Part shown: positions 6,654 to 14,964 of the stretch, piece after piece | Position numbering within the stretch: the stretch's first letter is position 1 | Layout: each line of letters opens with the position of its first letter | The notes under the pieces: model-generated | Database searches by the model: none | What the model saw: the letters and a program-made list of their open reading frames with translations, nothing else | Told to the model about the DNA's origin: nothing | Origin: Gemmatimonadota bacterium | Lineage (GTDB): Bacteria; Gemmatimonadota; Gemmatimonadetes; Gemmatimonadales; GWC2-71-9 | DNA length: 33,454 bases | Reading direction: 5' to 3' | NCBI GenBank assembly: GCA_009692185.1 | Contig: SHZT01000002.1 | Location: 1-33,454, forward strand | Translations under genes and position numbers: made by a program

Positions 6654-8486
6654 GTGAGTCCCGCGTCGGCCGGGATCACCTACCTCGACGGCCGCCGGCT
6701 CAGCCGGTCCCTGCTGGCGGCCGCCGACTGGGTCGATTCTCGACGCGAGGACCTGAACCGCATCAACGTCTTCCCCGTTCCCGACGGGGATACCGGCACC
6801 AATTTCGCCATGACCCTGCGCGCCGGCGCCGAAGCAGTTCGCCATCTGGAGGACGCGTCGCTGGCCACCGTCGCCTCCGCGGCGGCAGAGGCCTGCATGG
6901 ACTCGGCTCGCGGCAACTCCGGGCTCCTCCTCTCCCAGTTCTTCCTCGGCTTTCGCGACGCGATCGGCGACCGTGAAACGCTCGATACCCACGAACTCGC
7001 CGCGGCAATCCGGCGCGGCGCCGACCAGCTCGGAGCGGCGCTGGACCAGCCGGTGGAAGGCACGATCCTCACAGTATGCCGGGACGTGGCCGCAGCGGCG
7101 GAAGTCTCCGCCGGGAAGACGTCGCGTCACGATGAGCTCCTGCGGGGCGTTCTCCAGAGCGCGTGGGAAAGCCTGGAACGCACCCCCGACCTCCTGCTCG
7201 TCCTCCGTGAAGCCGGGGTGGTGGACGCTGGAGCCAAGGGCTTCGTGCTCGCCATCGAGGGCGTGGTCAGGATGATGGACGGCCGAACCGGCACAGAGAG
7301 CAATGGAAAGGCGCGCGACGCCGCGCCGCCGCCGGTGCTCCGCTCCGCGGCCGCGTCGGCGAAGGTCGCCAAGGAGCGGGATTTCGGGTTCTGCACCGAG
7401 GTGCTGGTCCGTTCCGATCGCCTCCCGGCGACGGCCACGGTGCGCGCGGCGCTTCGTCCGCTGGGCGGGTCGATCGTCGTCCTGAGCACGGGCAAGGCGC
7501 TCAAGGTGCATGTCCACACCGACACCCCGGAACAGGTGTTCGAGCTGGCACGGCGCTGGGGCACCGTCGAGAAAACCAAGGCAGAAAACGTGCGGGCCCA
7601 GCACCGCGCCCTCGCGGGGCGGGCGGGTATCACTGTGGTCGTGGACTCCACCTGCGACCTGCCCGATGCCTCACTCGAGCGCTACGGCATAGAAGTCGTG
7701 CCAATCCAGGTCATTGCGGGGGACCGCACCTACCTGGACCGGGTGGACCTGCGGCCCGACGAGATCTATGCCCTGGCCGAAACCGCGCCGCAGCCACTCA
7801 CCACCTCCCAGCCGGCCCCCGGCGCGTGGGCGCGGGCCTTCCGGGACACCCGGGCGGGCGGGAGCGAGGTCTTCTGCCTGACGCTGGCCGGGGCCCTCTC
7901 GGGCTCGTACACGTCGGCGCAGGCGGCCGCCCGGTCCATCACCGGTGGTGGTGTGTCCGTGTTTGACTCCCGGACGACATCGCTCGGTCTTGGGCTGCTG
8001 GCAATCCGGGCCGCAGAATTGGTGGCCGAAGGGAAAAACGCGCCGGAGATCGCGACCGAGCTCACGCGAATCCGCGATCAGTCCAGCGGCATCTTCACGG
8101 TGGACACGTTCGACCAGCTGCTCCGGTCCGGTCGGGTCGGCCGGGCCCGCGCGTGGCTGGGTTCCGTGCTCCGGGTAAAGCCGATCCTGGAAATCGAGGC
8201 CAGCGGGCAGATTGTCCCGCTCGAGCGCGTGCGCGGACAGGAGGCGCTGGTCCGGCGCGTGCTCGACCTCCTGGATGAGCGCCTCACCCCGCGGCCACGG
8301 TCGCTCCGGTTCGGCGTGGTTCATGCGGACGCCGAGGCGGTCGCGACGCGGATTCGCGACGATCTGGCAAGCCGGTTCGGGAAGGTCGAATGCCTCGTGA
8401 GCCCGGTCACGCCCGCGATCGGCGTACACACCGGGCGCGGTGCCTGGGGTGTGTTCTACCAGGTTGAAGACCAATTGGGGAACTAA
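6654..8486 (+). CDS. Fused fatty-acid-kinase-like protein (DAK2/FakA plus DegV/FakB)
   Basis: 610 residues from a GTG at 6654. Residues about 10-210 are a DAK2 (FakA N-terminal) kinase domain with the Mg-ATP motif NVFPVPDGDTGTN, acidic residues D44 and D46, and SARGNSGLLLSQ. Residues about 235-315 match the FakA middle domain, with C247 in FCTE and H286/H288 in HVHT, positions that bind zinc in FakA. From about 324 to the end is a complete DegV/FakB domain: VVVDSTCDLPD, TSQPAPG, LSGSYTSAQAAA, SGRVGRARAWLG and a final GVHTGRGAWG. In Firmicutes FakA phosphorylates fatty acids held by a separate FakB to give acyl-phosphate for phospholipid synthesis. Here both parts are one chain, so exogenous or recycled fatty-acid activation is the likely role. 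This is inferred, not proven. Confidence 0.88.
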   Translation: MSPASAGITYLDGRRLSRSLLAAADWVDSRREDLNRINVFPVPDGDTGTNFAMTLRAGAEAVRHLEDASLATVASAAAEACMDSARGNSGLLLSQFFLGFRDAIGDRETLDTHELAAAIRRGADQLGAALDQPVEGTILTVCRDVAAAAEVSAGKTSRHDELLRGVLQSAWESLERTPDLLLVLREAGVVDAGAKGFVLAIEGVVRMMDGRTGTESNGKARDAAPPPVLRSAAASAKVAKERDFGFCTEVLVRSDRLPATATVRAALRPLGGSIVVLSTGKALKVHVHTDTPEQVFELARRWGTVEKTKAENVRAQHRALAGRAGITVVVDSTCDLPDASLERYGIEVVPIQVIAGDRTYLDRVDLRPDEIYALAETAPQPLTTSQPAPGAWARAFRDTRAGGSEVFCLTLAGALSGSYTSAQAAARSITGGGVSVFDSRTTSLGLGLLAIRAAELVAEGKNAPEIATELTRIRDQSSGIFTVDTFDQLLRSGRVGRARAWLGSVLRVKPILEIEASGQIVPLERVRGQEALVRRVLDLLDERLTPRPRSLRFGVVHADAEAVATRIRDDLASRFGKVECLVSPVTPAIGVHTGRGAWGVFYQVEDQLGN

Positions 8487-8506
8487 ACGGTGCGGAAGCC
8501 ATTATT

Positions 8507-8875
8507 ATGGGTATAGAGCGGAAGCAGCAGCCGCCGACCGAGATTTGGCTCGCGGTCGAAGCGCTGGAAGCGCGCAAGGCGCAGGATGTGGTGGTGCTGG
8601 ACCTGCGAGGATTGTGCGATGCGACCGATTATTTCATCATCGCGTCTGGAACCTCAGACACCCACGTGCGCGCGCTCGCCGATAGTGTGATCGAGGCGGA
8701 GCGCGTGGGGGGCCAGCGACCGCATCACGTCGAGGGGCTCCCGGCAGGCCGGTGGGTGTTGCTCGACTTCGTGGACTTCGTGGTTCACGTGTTTCATCCG
8801 ACGCTGAGGGGGTTTTACCAGTTGGAGCGGCTGTGGGCGGATGCGCCCGCCGTTTCCACGGGCTCGTCCCGGTAG
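8507..8875 (+). CDS. rsfS: Ribosomal silencing factor RsfS
   Basis: 122 residues. RsfS (Iojap/YbeB family) binds L14 on the 50S subunit and blocks subunit joining in poor nutrient conditions. The family core is clear: ALEARKAQDVVVLDLRGLCDATDYFIIASGTSDTHVRALAD, then GRWVLLDFVDFVVHVFHPTLRGFYQLERLW. A short Ser/Pro-containing tail follows. The ATG at 8507 is preceded by GCGGAAG and lies 20 bases after the preceding stop. Its stop TAG (8873-8875) is part of the AGGGGG that serves as ribosome-binding site for the next gene. Confidence 0.94.
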   Translation: MGIERKQQPPTEIWLAVEALEARKAQDVVVLDLRGLCDATDYFIIASGTSDTHVRALADSVIEAERVGGQRPHHVEGLPAGRWVLLDFVDFVVHVFHPTLRGFYQLERLWADAPAVSTGSSR

Positions 8876-8882
8876 GGGGCAC

Positions 8883-11800
8883 ATGCGCAATCGTCTGGCG
8901 GTCCTGGCTCTTCTTGCCCTGTTCGGCGTTCCCAGCCTGCAGGCACAATACTTCGGGCAGAACAAGGTGCAGTACCGGCACCTGAAATACGCGGTCATCC
9001 AAACCGAGCATTTCGAGATCCACTACTACCAGGGCCTGCGCGACGCGGCGCTGGATGCGGGTCGCATGGCCGAGCGGGCCTACGCCCGCATGTCCCGCGT
9101 GCTGAACCATCAATACCGCGAGCGGCAGCCCATCATCCTGTTCGCGTCAAACACCGAATTTCAGCAGACCAACGTGACGGACATCCCGGAGGGGGTGGGC
9201 GGCGTAACCGATCCGTTCCGCCACCGCGTCATGCTGCCCTTCACCGGCGCGTACAAGGACTTCGAGCACGTCCTCATGCACGAGATGGCGCACCAGTTCC
9301 AGTTCGACGTGTTCGCGCGCGGCCGGGTCGGCGCGGGCCTGCAGCGGCTGGTCTCGATCAACCCGCCGCTCTGGTTCATGGAGGGAATGGCCGAGTACCT
9401 CTCCGTCGGCCCGATCGACGCGCACACGACCATGTGGCTCCGCGACGCCGCACTCGAGGGCACGCTGCCGACGATCGAGCAGCTGACCATCGACCCGCGG
9501 GTGTTCCCGTATCGGTTCGGGCACGCCTTGTGGGCCTATATCGGCGAACGGTGGGGCGACGAGGTGGTCGGCGAGATCCTGCACGGCGTGTCCACGTCGG
9601 GCATCGAGACCAGCTTTCGCCGCGCCCTGGGCATCACGCTGGACCAGTTGTCCGATGACTGGCGGGACGCCGTACAACGCACCTACCTGCCTGAGATCAC
9701 CGATCTCAAGATGGCCCGGCACTTCTCAAAGCCACTGCTCAACGAGAAGAATTCCACCGGCTCGCTGCACATTTCGCCCGCGCTTTCCTACGATGGAAAA
9801 CAGGTCGCGTATTTCAGTGAGGGGACGACGTTCTTCATCGACCTCTACCTCGCCGATGGCGAGACGGGGCGAGTGAAGAAGCGGCTGATCAAGAGCGCGT
9901 TCCGGAGTGATTTCGAGAGCCTGCGATTCCTCTACTCGGCTGGTTCCTGGTCGCCGGATGGACACTATTTCGCGATCGCCGTGAAGAATGGCGGACGCGA
10001 CGACCTGGTCATCTACGACGTCAAGCGGGGTACGGTCCACCAGCGGATCACGGTCGAGTTCAACGGCCTCACCAACCCCACGTGGTCGCCCGATGGCAAG
10101 AAGCTCGTCTTCACCGGGTACGACGGCGGATGGTCGGACCTCTTTATCGTGGACGTCGACGGCCAGAACCTCCAGCGCCTGACCAACGACCGCTACGCGG
10201 AGTTGCACCCCGTGTGGTCCCCCGACGGCAAGACCATCGCCTTCGCGACCGACCGCGGCCCGGATTCCGACGTCGAGAACCTCAAGTTCAGCAGCCTCAA
10301 GATCGCCTTGTACAACTTGGAGACCCACGGCATCGAAGTCCTCCCATCCATGCCGGGCGGGAACGTCAATCCGCAGTGGGCTCCGGACGGCCGGTCCATC
10401 GCATTCGTCTCGGATCGCACGGGCACATACAACCTGTTCCTGCATGACCTCGGCGACTCCCGGACGTACCAGCTGACCAACGTGTACACGGGCATCGCGA
10501 GCTTCTCGAACCTGTCTCCGGTCATTTCCTGGGCCCGCGGGGCCGACCGCATGGTCCTCACGTACTACGAAAAGGGCGGATACAACGTCTACTCGATCGA
10601 CAACCCGCGTTCGCTGAAGACCCGACCGTACGAGCTGCCGGTGGGAGGAGTCCCGATCGCGTCGCTCATCAAGGTGGGGTCGCCGCGAATGGCTCCGCCC
10701 TCCCGCGTCGCGACGACCAGTCCCGACGGGTCGCTCAAGTCCTCGGTGCCGGTAGCGGTAACGGTGGTCGGCCAGGACGGAGTGCCCGTTCCGCCGGAGC
10801 CCGTCCCGGCAGGGACGCCGGCGGCGGCCGCCGCGGACACGACGCCCCAGGCACCGCCGGCCGGGTCCATGTACCGGGCAGCGGGAGGCTTCCGGCCGTC
10901 GGCGGAAACGCCGGAAGCGCCGGCCCCCGGGTCAGAACCGGTATCGGTGAAGGCGCTGCTGGATAGCGCCACGCTCGCGTTGCCGGACACCGCTGACTTT
11001 GCGTTCCGCAAGTATTCCCCGAAGCTCGCGACGGACTTCATTGCCCGGCCGAGCATCGGGTACTCGCGCGACAACTTCGGCAACGGCGTGTTCGGCGGGT
11101 CGGCCATTTCGTTCTCCGACATCCTGAATAACCGCCAGCTCCTGCTGGCGCTGCAGTTGAACGGGCGAATCGAAGAAGCCCAGGCGGCGGCGCTCTATTC
11201 CAACATCGGCCGGCGAACCAGCTGGTCGGTGGGATACCAGCAGCAACCGCTCTTCTTCTTCTCGGGCAGCGAATTCGGGCTCGACCGCCGGGGCCTGGCG
11301 ACGTTCACCACTCACCTCGAGCGGTACCTATATCACCTGGGGGTGGTTTCCATTTCCCGCCCCTTCACCCGTTTCCGCCGGGTGGAGGTCGGAGTACGCG
11401 CGGTGAACGTCGCGCGGGCCACGCAGGATTTCGTGCAGTTTTACGACCCGCGGACTTCGCTGGTCTACGACGCCCAGATCGAGACCACCGAGCTGGACAA
11501 CGCCAACTACGTGCAGCCGCTGGTGGCCCTGGTGTTCGACAACTCGGTTTCGACGTGGACCGGGCCGGCGATGGGTCAGCGCTCGCGTCTCGAGTACGCG
11601 CCTGCATTCGGGGCCTGGCAGTTCCACGAAGTGGTTGGCGACCTGCGGCGGTATGACGTCGTGTTCTCGCCGGTAACCCTGGCCACCCGGGCCATGCTCT
11701 TCGGGCGCTTCGGGCGGAACACGGATCAGTTCCGCTATTTCGTCGGCTCCCCGGACTTCATGCGGGGCTACACCGCCGGGTCGTTCCGCCGAAACGAGTG

Positions 11801-12182
11801 TCTGTCTGAACGGCCGGAGGCCCAGATCCTCTGCGACGACCTGAACCAGCTGATCGGCTCGCGCATCGCGCTGGTGAACGCCGAGCTGCGGTTCCCGCTG
11901 ATCCAGCAACTCAACCTGTCCGTCCTGCCGATCGGGTTCCCGCCGATCGAGGGCGCCATCTTCCTCGACATCGGAATGGCCTGGAATGCCGGCAACAGCA
12001 TCGTGTGGCGGCGGGCGGAGGGCGATGACAAGAACACGGTACGCCAGCCGCTCAAGGCCTGGGGAATGTCCATTCGAGCAAATATGGGCGGGTTCCTGAT
12101 CTTGCGCGTGGAATACACCCAGCCGCTGGACCGCGGCACCTTCCACCCCTACTGGACCGTCAGCATCGGCCCGACGTTCTAG
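8883..12182 (+). CDS. Secreted gluzincin metallopeptidase with TolB-like propeller and Omp85-like C-terminal barrel
   Basis: 1099 residues. The ATG at 8883 follows AGGGGG and gives a clean signal peptide ending LQAQ. Residues about 20-260 are a peptidase-MA-like domain with HEMAH (H133, E134, H137) and WFMEGMAEY, where E167 is the expected third zinc ligand. Residues about 290-590 carry PD40/TolB propeller repeats: SYDGKQVAYF, SPDGHYFAIA, SPDGKKLVFTG, SPDGKTIAFATD and APDGRSIAFVSD. A Pro/Ala/Thr-rich linker spans about 620-710. The last 380 residues look like an outer-membrane barrel: alternating beta strands, RGYTAGS, GSRIALVNAELRFPL as in BamA/TamA barrels, and a terminal aromatic GPTF. I infer an outer-membrane protein carrying the protease and propeller in the periplasm or outside. 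The substrate is unknown. It is the last gene before a strong terminator. Confidence 0.88.
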   Translation: MRNRLAVLALLALFGVPSLQAQYFGQNKVQYRHLKYAVIQTEHFEIHYYQGLRDAALDAGRMAERAYARMSRVLNHQYRERQPIILFASNTEFQQTNVTDIPEGVGGVTDPFRHRVMLPFTGAYKDFEHVLMHEMAHQFQFDVFARGRVGAGLQRLVSINPPLWFMEGMAEYLSVGPIDAHTTMWLRDAALEGTLPTIEQLTIDPRVFPYRFGHALWAYIGERWGDEVVGEILHGVSTSGIETSFRRALGITLDQLSDDWRDAVQRTYLPEITDLKMARHFSKPLLNEKNSTGSLHISPALSYDGKQVAYFSEGTTFFIDLYLADGETGRVKKRLIKSAFRSDFESLRFLYSAGSWSPDGHYFAIAVKNGGRDDLVIYDVKRGTVHQRITVEFNGLTNPTWSPDGKKLVFTGYDGGWSDLFIVDVDGQNLQRLTNDRYAELHPVWSPDGKTIAFATDRGPDSDVENLKFSSLKIALYNLETHGIEVLPSMPGGNVNPQWAPDGRSIAFVSDRTGTYNLFLHDLGDSRTYQLTNVYTGIASFSNLSPVISWARGADRMVLTYYEKGGYNVYSIDNPRSLKTRPYELPVGGVPIASLIKVGSPRMAPPSRVATTSPDGSLKSSVPVAVTVVGQDGVPVPPEPVPAGTPAAAAADTTPQAPPAGSMYRAAGGFRPSAETPEAPAPGSEPVSVKALLDSATLALPDTADFAFRKYSPKLATDFIARPSIGYSRDNFGNGVFGGSAISFSDILNNRQLLLALQLNGRIEEAQAAALYSNIGRRTSWSVGYQQQPLFFFSGSEFGLDRRGLATFTTHLERYLYHLGVVSISRPFTRFRRVEVGVRAVNVARATQDFVQFYDPRTSLVYDAQIETTELDNANYVQPLVALVFDNSVSTWTGPAMGQRSRLEYAPAFGAWQFHEVVGDLRRYDVVFSPVTLATRAMLFGRFGRNTDQFRYFVGSPDFMRGYTAGSFRRNECLSERPEAQILCDDLNQLIGSRIALVNAELRFPLIQQLNLSVLPIGFPPIEGAIFLDIGMAWNAGNSIVWRRAEGDDKNTVRQPLKAWGMSIRANMGGFLILRVEYTQPLDRGTFHPYWTVSIGPTF

Positions 12183-12187
12183 CGAGG

Positions 12188-12211
12188 GAACGAGCGAACG
12201 GCGGAACGCCT
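12188..12211 (+). repeat. Octamer-periodic GAACG repeat forming a terminator arm
   Basis: GAACG recurs at 12188, 12196 and 12204, exactly 8 bases apart. The second and third copies make the left arm of the terminator hairpin. This is the same 8-base period as the repeats at 3241 and 22475, though the unit differs and only five of the eight positions are fixed. Confidence 0.6.
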
Positions 12212-12232
12212 TCGTTCCGCCGTTCTTTTTTT
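12196..12232 (+). terminator. Strong intrinsic terminator after the barrel-protease gene
   Basis: A perfect 13-bp stem, GAACGGCGGAACG (12196-12208) against its complement (12213-12225), with a 4-base loop CCTT and a run of seven T (12226-12232). It starts 13 bases after the stop codon at 12182. It closes the plus-strand run that began with prs and separates it from the SPOR-smc run. Confidence 0.95.
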
Positions 12233-12283
12233 GGCCCACGCCGGGACTCCCACCCGGGCTCGGCCGCGCTAGCTTTCCCTCTC

Positions 12284-13669
12284 GTGGCAGCCTCCCGAAT
12301 CGCGCCCCTGCTGATCCTTTCCACCGGCCTCGCGGCATGCGGGTCCGGGTCAGACGGGAACCCCATAAAAGCGGCATTTGCCCAGCGCCCCGCCTCGCGG
12401 TTGAGCGTACAGCCGGTGGCGTTCCGCCTCCCGGCGGTGAGCGGGTCTCCCGTGCGCCTGTACCGTCTCCCCCGGTTCGACGAGGTCGCCCGGCGGTTCG
12501 AGACGCCGGGCTTTACGGCCGCGCGGGTCGTTTCTTTTTCGGACGATGACGACCAACTCTACGTGTTGTCGGTGCGGGGGACGCTCATGTCGCTTGACAT
12601 GGGCACCGGCCGCTCGCGCAGCATTGATTCCGGCGTGGTCGCGGCGACCGCCGGGCCCGACGATGCCCCGCACGTGACGCACGCCGACGGGAGCGTGGCG
12701 GTGGTCGAACACCGGGTGCCCAAGCTCTGGCCCACCAAGCTGACCGGCGAACCCACGGTCCTGCTGGGCGCCGGCCGTGGCGTCCTCCTGGCCGACTCGC
12801 GGAATGGAGCACGGCGAACCCTCATTGCGGCATTCGCCAATCGCGCGGCCATCACCCAGCCGATGCCGGACGGGCCCGCGGTAGCCTCGCGCTGGGGGGA
12901 CCTGGTCGCGATCGGCGCGGACTCCGGCGTGGTGATCCTGGATCCGCTGAAAGTGCAGCCTCCCGAATTCATCGGCTTGCCCGAGCGCCCCAAGGCCGTG
13001 GGATTCTCCCCGTCGGGACACCGGGTCTACGCCATCCACGGATCGCACCTGGTCGCGGCGGACCGCTACTCCGGCAAGGTCGTCAACTCGCGGGACCTCC
13101 CGGGCGAGGCTTCCGACCTCCGGGTTGATCCGCTGGGGCGTCTCCTCCTGGTCCGCCCCACCCGGGGCGATTCGGTCTGGATCGTGGATGCCGCAACCAA
13201 TCGCTATATCGCGACGGTCGGCGGTTCGTGGAGCTGGGATCTCCCCGCGGTAGCACCCGATGGCACGGTGCTCACGCGCCAGGGCTCCGACCTCGTGGCG
13301 CTGGCCGGCGACTCCCTCACACCGACCGGCAGGGTGCGGGGCACGCCCAACGACCGGTGGCTCGCGGTCACGTGGGACCCGCGGCGCCCGGTCATCGAAC
13401 TCGAACAGGCGGCGATCACGTCGGATTCGGGGAGCGTCTTGTATGTGCAGGTGAGTTCCAGCTCCAACGAAGCGTGGGCGCAGGATTTCGCGACTAACCT
13501 GAAGCGCGCGGGCCTCAACGCGTCGGTGCTTTCGCCCAGCGGGCCGGATGACAGCTACCGCGTCGTCCTGGGCCCCTACGCGAGCCGCGAAGCCGCCGAG
13601 GACGCGGGCCGAAAGCTGGGCCGCTCGTTCTGGGTGTTCTCCCGCGACGAGGCACCGTCCACGCCATGA
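12284..13669 (+). CDS. Lipoprotein with beta-propeller-like body and C-terminal SPOR domain
   Basis: 461 residues from a GTG at 12284. The N-terminus is a lipoprotein signal with lipobox LAAC (C19), followed by a Gly/Ser linker. Residues about 60-380 are a repeated beta-rich body that reads like a WD40/YVTN-type propeller (for example FSPSGHRVYAIHGSHLVAADRYSG, DAATNRYIATVGGSW). Residues 386-461 are a SPOR domain (LYVQVSSSSNE...YRVVLGPYASREAAEDAGRKL), which binds glycan strands stripped of stem peptides at division sites. No ribosome-binding site is seen; TAGCTT at 12270-12275 lies so close that a leaderless transcript is possible. The stop overlaps the next ATG (ATGA at 13666-13669). Likely role: envelope protein recruited to the septum. 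Confidence 0.85.
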   Translation: MAASRIAPLLILSTGLAACGSGSDGNPIKAAFAQRPASRLSVQPVAFRLPAVSGSPVRLYRLPRFDEVARRFETPGFTAARVVSFSDDDDQLYVLSVRGTLMSLDMGTGRSRSIDSGVVAATAGPDDAPHVTHADGSVAVVEHRVPKLWPTKLTGEPTVLLGAGRGVLLADSRNGARRTLIAAFANRAAITQPMPDGPAVASRWGDLVAIGADSGVVILDPLKVQPPEFIGLPERPKAVGFSPSGHRVYAIHGSHLVAADRYSGKVVNSRDLPGEASDLRVDPLGRLLLVRPTRGDSVWIVDAATNRYIATVGGSWSWDLPAVAPDGTVLTRQGSDLVALAGDSLTPTGRVRGTPNDRWLAVTWDPRRPVIELEQAAITSDSGSVLYVQVSSSSNEAWAQDFATNLKRAGLNASVLSPSGPDDSYRVVLGPYASREAAEDAGRKLGRSFWVFSRDEAPSTP

Positions 13670-14964
13670 CGGTCAGGGTCCTCGCGCCCCTGCGACTCGG
13701 GGAGATGGTGCCGCCCCTGTTCGCCGACCGACACCTCGTCATCCTCGTTCCCGCCACTGCCAACACCGAATGGGCTGTCCAGGGGGCGTGGGCGTTCGCG
13801 CGCGCGGCCTCCACCGGAAGCCGCAGTGTCCTCCTGATCGACCTTTCGGCCGACGGCCCCATGCTCGACTCGGGCGCGACCGGCCGGGCGTCGCGCGGGA
13901 TCGCCGACGTGTTCCTCACCGACGAGCCGCTCAACGAGGCCGCCAGCCCCCAGGACGCCCCCGGATTGTTCTACATCCAGCGGGGGGCGCGGGCAGGCGG
14001 GTTCGAACCGGTCTGGGGAAGCGACCGGTGGGCCAAGCTGGCGCGCGGCTTTGCCAGCGAAGGCGCCTTGCTCCTCCTGTTCGCCCCGCCGGGAGCGCTG
14101 TCGTATTTCCCGGTCGAGCCGGACGGCCTCGTGGTCCTTGCCCCGCAGGGATACGACCCGGCCGACGGGACGTTCCCGCATATCGCCAAGCGGGTCGAGC
14201 AGGGAACGCCACTCCTCGCGGTCGTGGGCGAAGAAACGAAACGCCCAAGCGGGGGCGTCCGAACGAGCAGCGCCTCCCAGCGGCCACCAGCCCGACGGAG
14301 TTCGGCGGGCGTGCGCCGGCCCGCGGCCGGCGGGGGACGCTTCCGGTACGTCACTGCCGCCCTCGTGGCGCTGGCGGCGGTGGCGAGCGCGGTCGCGGTC
14401 TGGGCGGGCCGCCCCAGCGCGGCGGTCACCCCTGCGCGCGGACAGGCGTACGTCGCCGCGCCGCTCGATGCGGATGCCGGCGCCGGGGACTCGCTCTACT
14501 ACTCGGTGCAGGTCGCGGCGTTCAACACGCTGGAACAGGCCATGACGCGCGCCGCCGAGCTGGAAGGCGATGGCGCCCCCGCGATCGTGACGCCGGTCCG
14601 GATGGGCGGCCAGGGAACCTGGTACCGGGTCCTCACGGGAGCCCTGCCATCCGCCCGGGCCGCGGATTCCCTGCTCCAATCCCTCTGGCAATCCCGCCGG
14701 ATCGAGCGGCCACAAGGCACGATCCTGCGGACATCCGAGACATACCGTGTGGGGCGGCGGGTGCCCGTGGCCGACGCGGAAGTCGATGCGCGGGGGCTAC
14801 GAGCCCGCGGTATCCCGGCGTATATTGTTGGGGCGCCCGACGGCACCGCACGCGTCTACGTCGGGGCATTCGACCTCCCGGAACAGGCGCACGCCGTCGA
14901 CTCACTGCTCACCACCGCCGGGCTCACCGGCACACTCGTGCAGCGCATGGGGACCACGCCATGA
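13666..14964 (+). CDS. Degenerate ParA/MinD-like membrane protein with two periplasmic SPOR domains
   Basis: 432 residues. Residues about 20-190 resemble a ParA/MinD-type Rossmann domain: ILVPATANTEWAVQGAWAFARAAS followed by SRSVLLIDLSADGPML, where the Walker A' strand is kept, but the P-loop lysines and glycines of GKGGVGKT are gone, so ATP binding is unlikely. A basic Pro/Ser/Arg-rich stretch (192-226) precedes one membrane helix (about 228-247). Outside the membrane are two SPOR domains, about 279-345 (YYSVQVAAFNTLEQA...WYRVLTGAL) and about 372-428 (ARGIPAYIVG...RVYVGAFDLPEQA). The ATG overlaps the preceding stop, and its own stop overlaps the smc ATG (ATGA at 14961-14964). A link between septal peptidoglycan and the chromosome machinery is inferred from this coupling. 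Confidence 0.82.
   Translation: MTVRVLAPLRLGEMVPPLFADRHLVILVPATANTEWAVQGAWAFARAASTGSRSVLLIDLSADGPMLDSGATGRASRGIADVFLTDEPLNEAASPQDAPGLFYIQRGARAGGFEPVWGSDRWAKLARGFASEGALLLLFAPPGALSYFPVEPDGLVVLAPQGYDPADGTFPHIAKRVEQGTPLLAVVGEETKRPSGGVRTSSASQRPPARRSSAGVRRPAAGGGRFRYVTAALVALAAVASAVAVWAGRPSAAVTPARGQAYVAAPLDADAGAGDSLYYSVQVAAFNTLEQAMTRAAELEGDGAPAIVTPVRMGGQGTWYRVLTGALPSARAADSLLQSLWQSRRIERPQGTILRTSETYRVGRRVPVADAEVDARGLRARGIPAYIVGAPDGTARVYVGAFDLPEQAHAVDSLLTTAGLTGTLVQRMGTTP

Noticed and set aside
13666-14200. An active ParA partition ATPase next to smc
   Set aside because: The Walker A glycines and lysine are absent and no parB gene is nearby in the window.
13548-14960. A 1625-residue smc reading frame with a long N-terminal extension
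   Set aside because: The first 471 residues are a shifted-frame shadow of the SPOR genes; the conserved SMC head starts at 14961.
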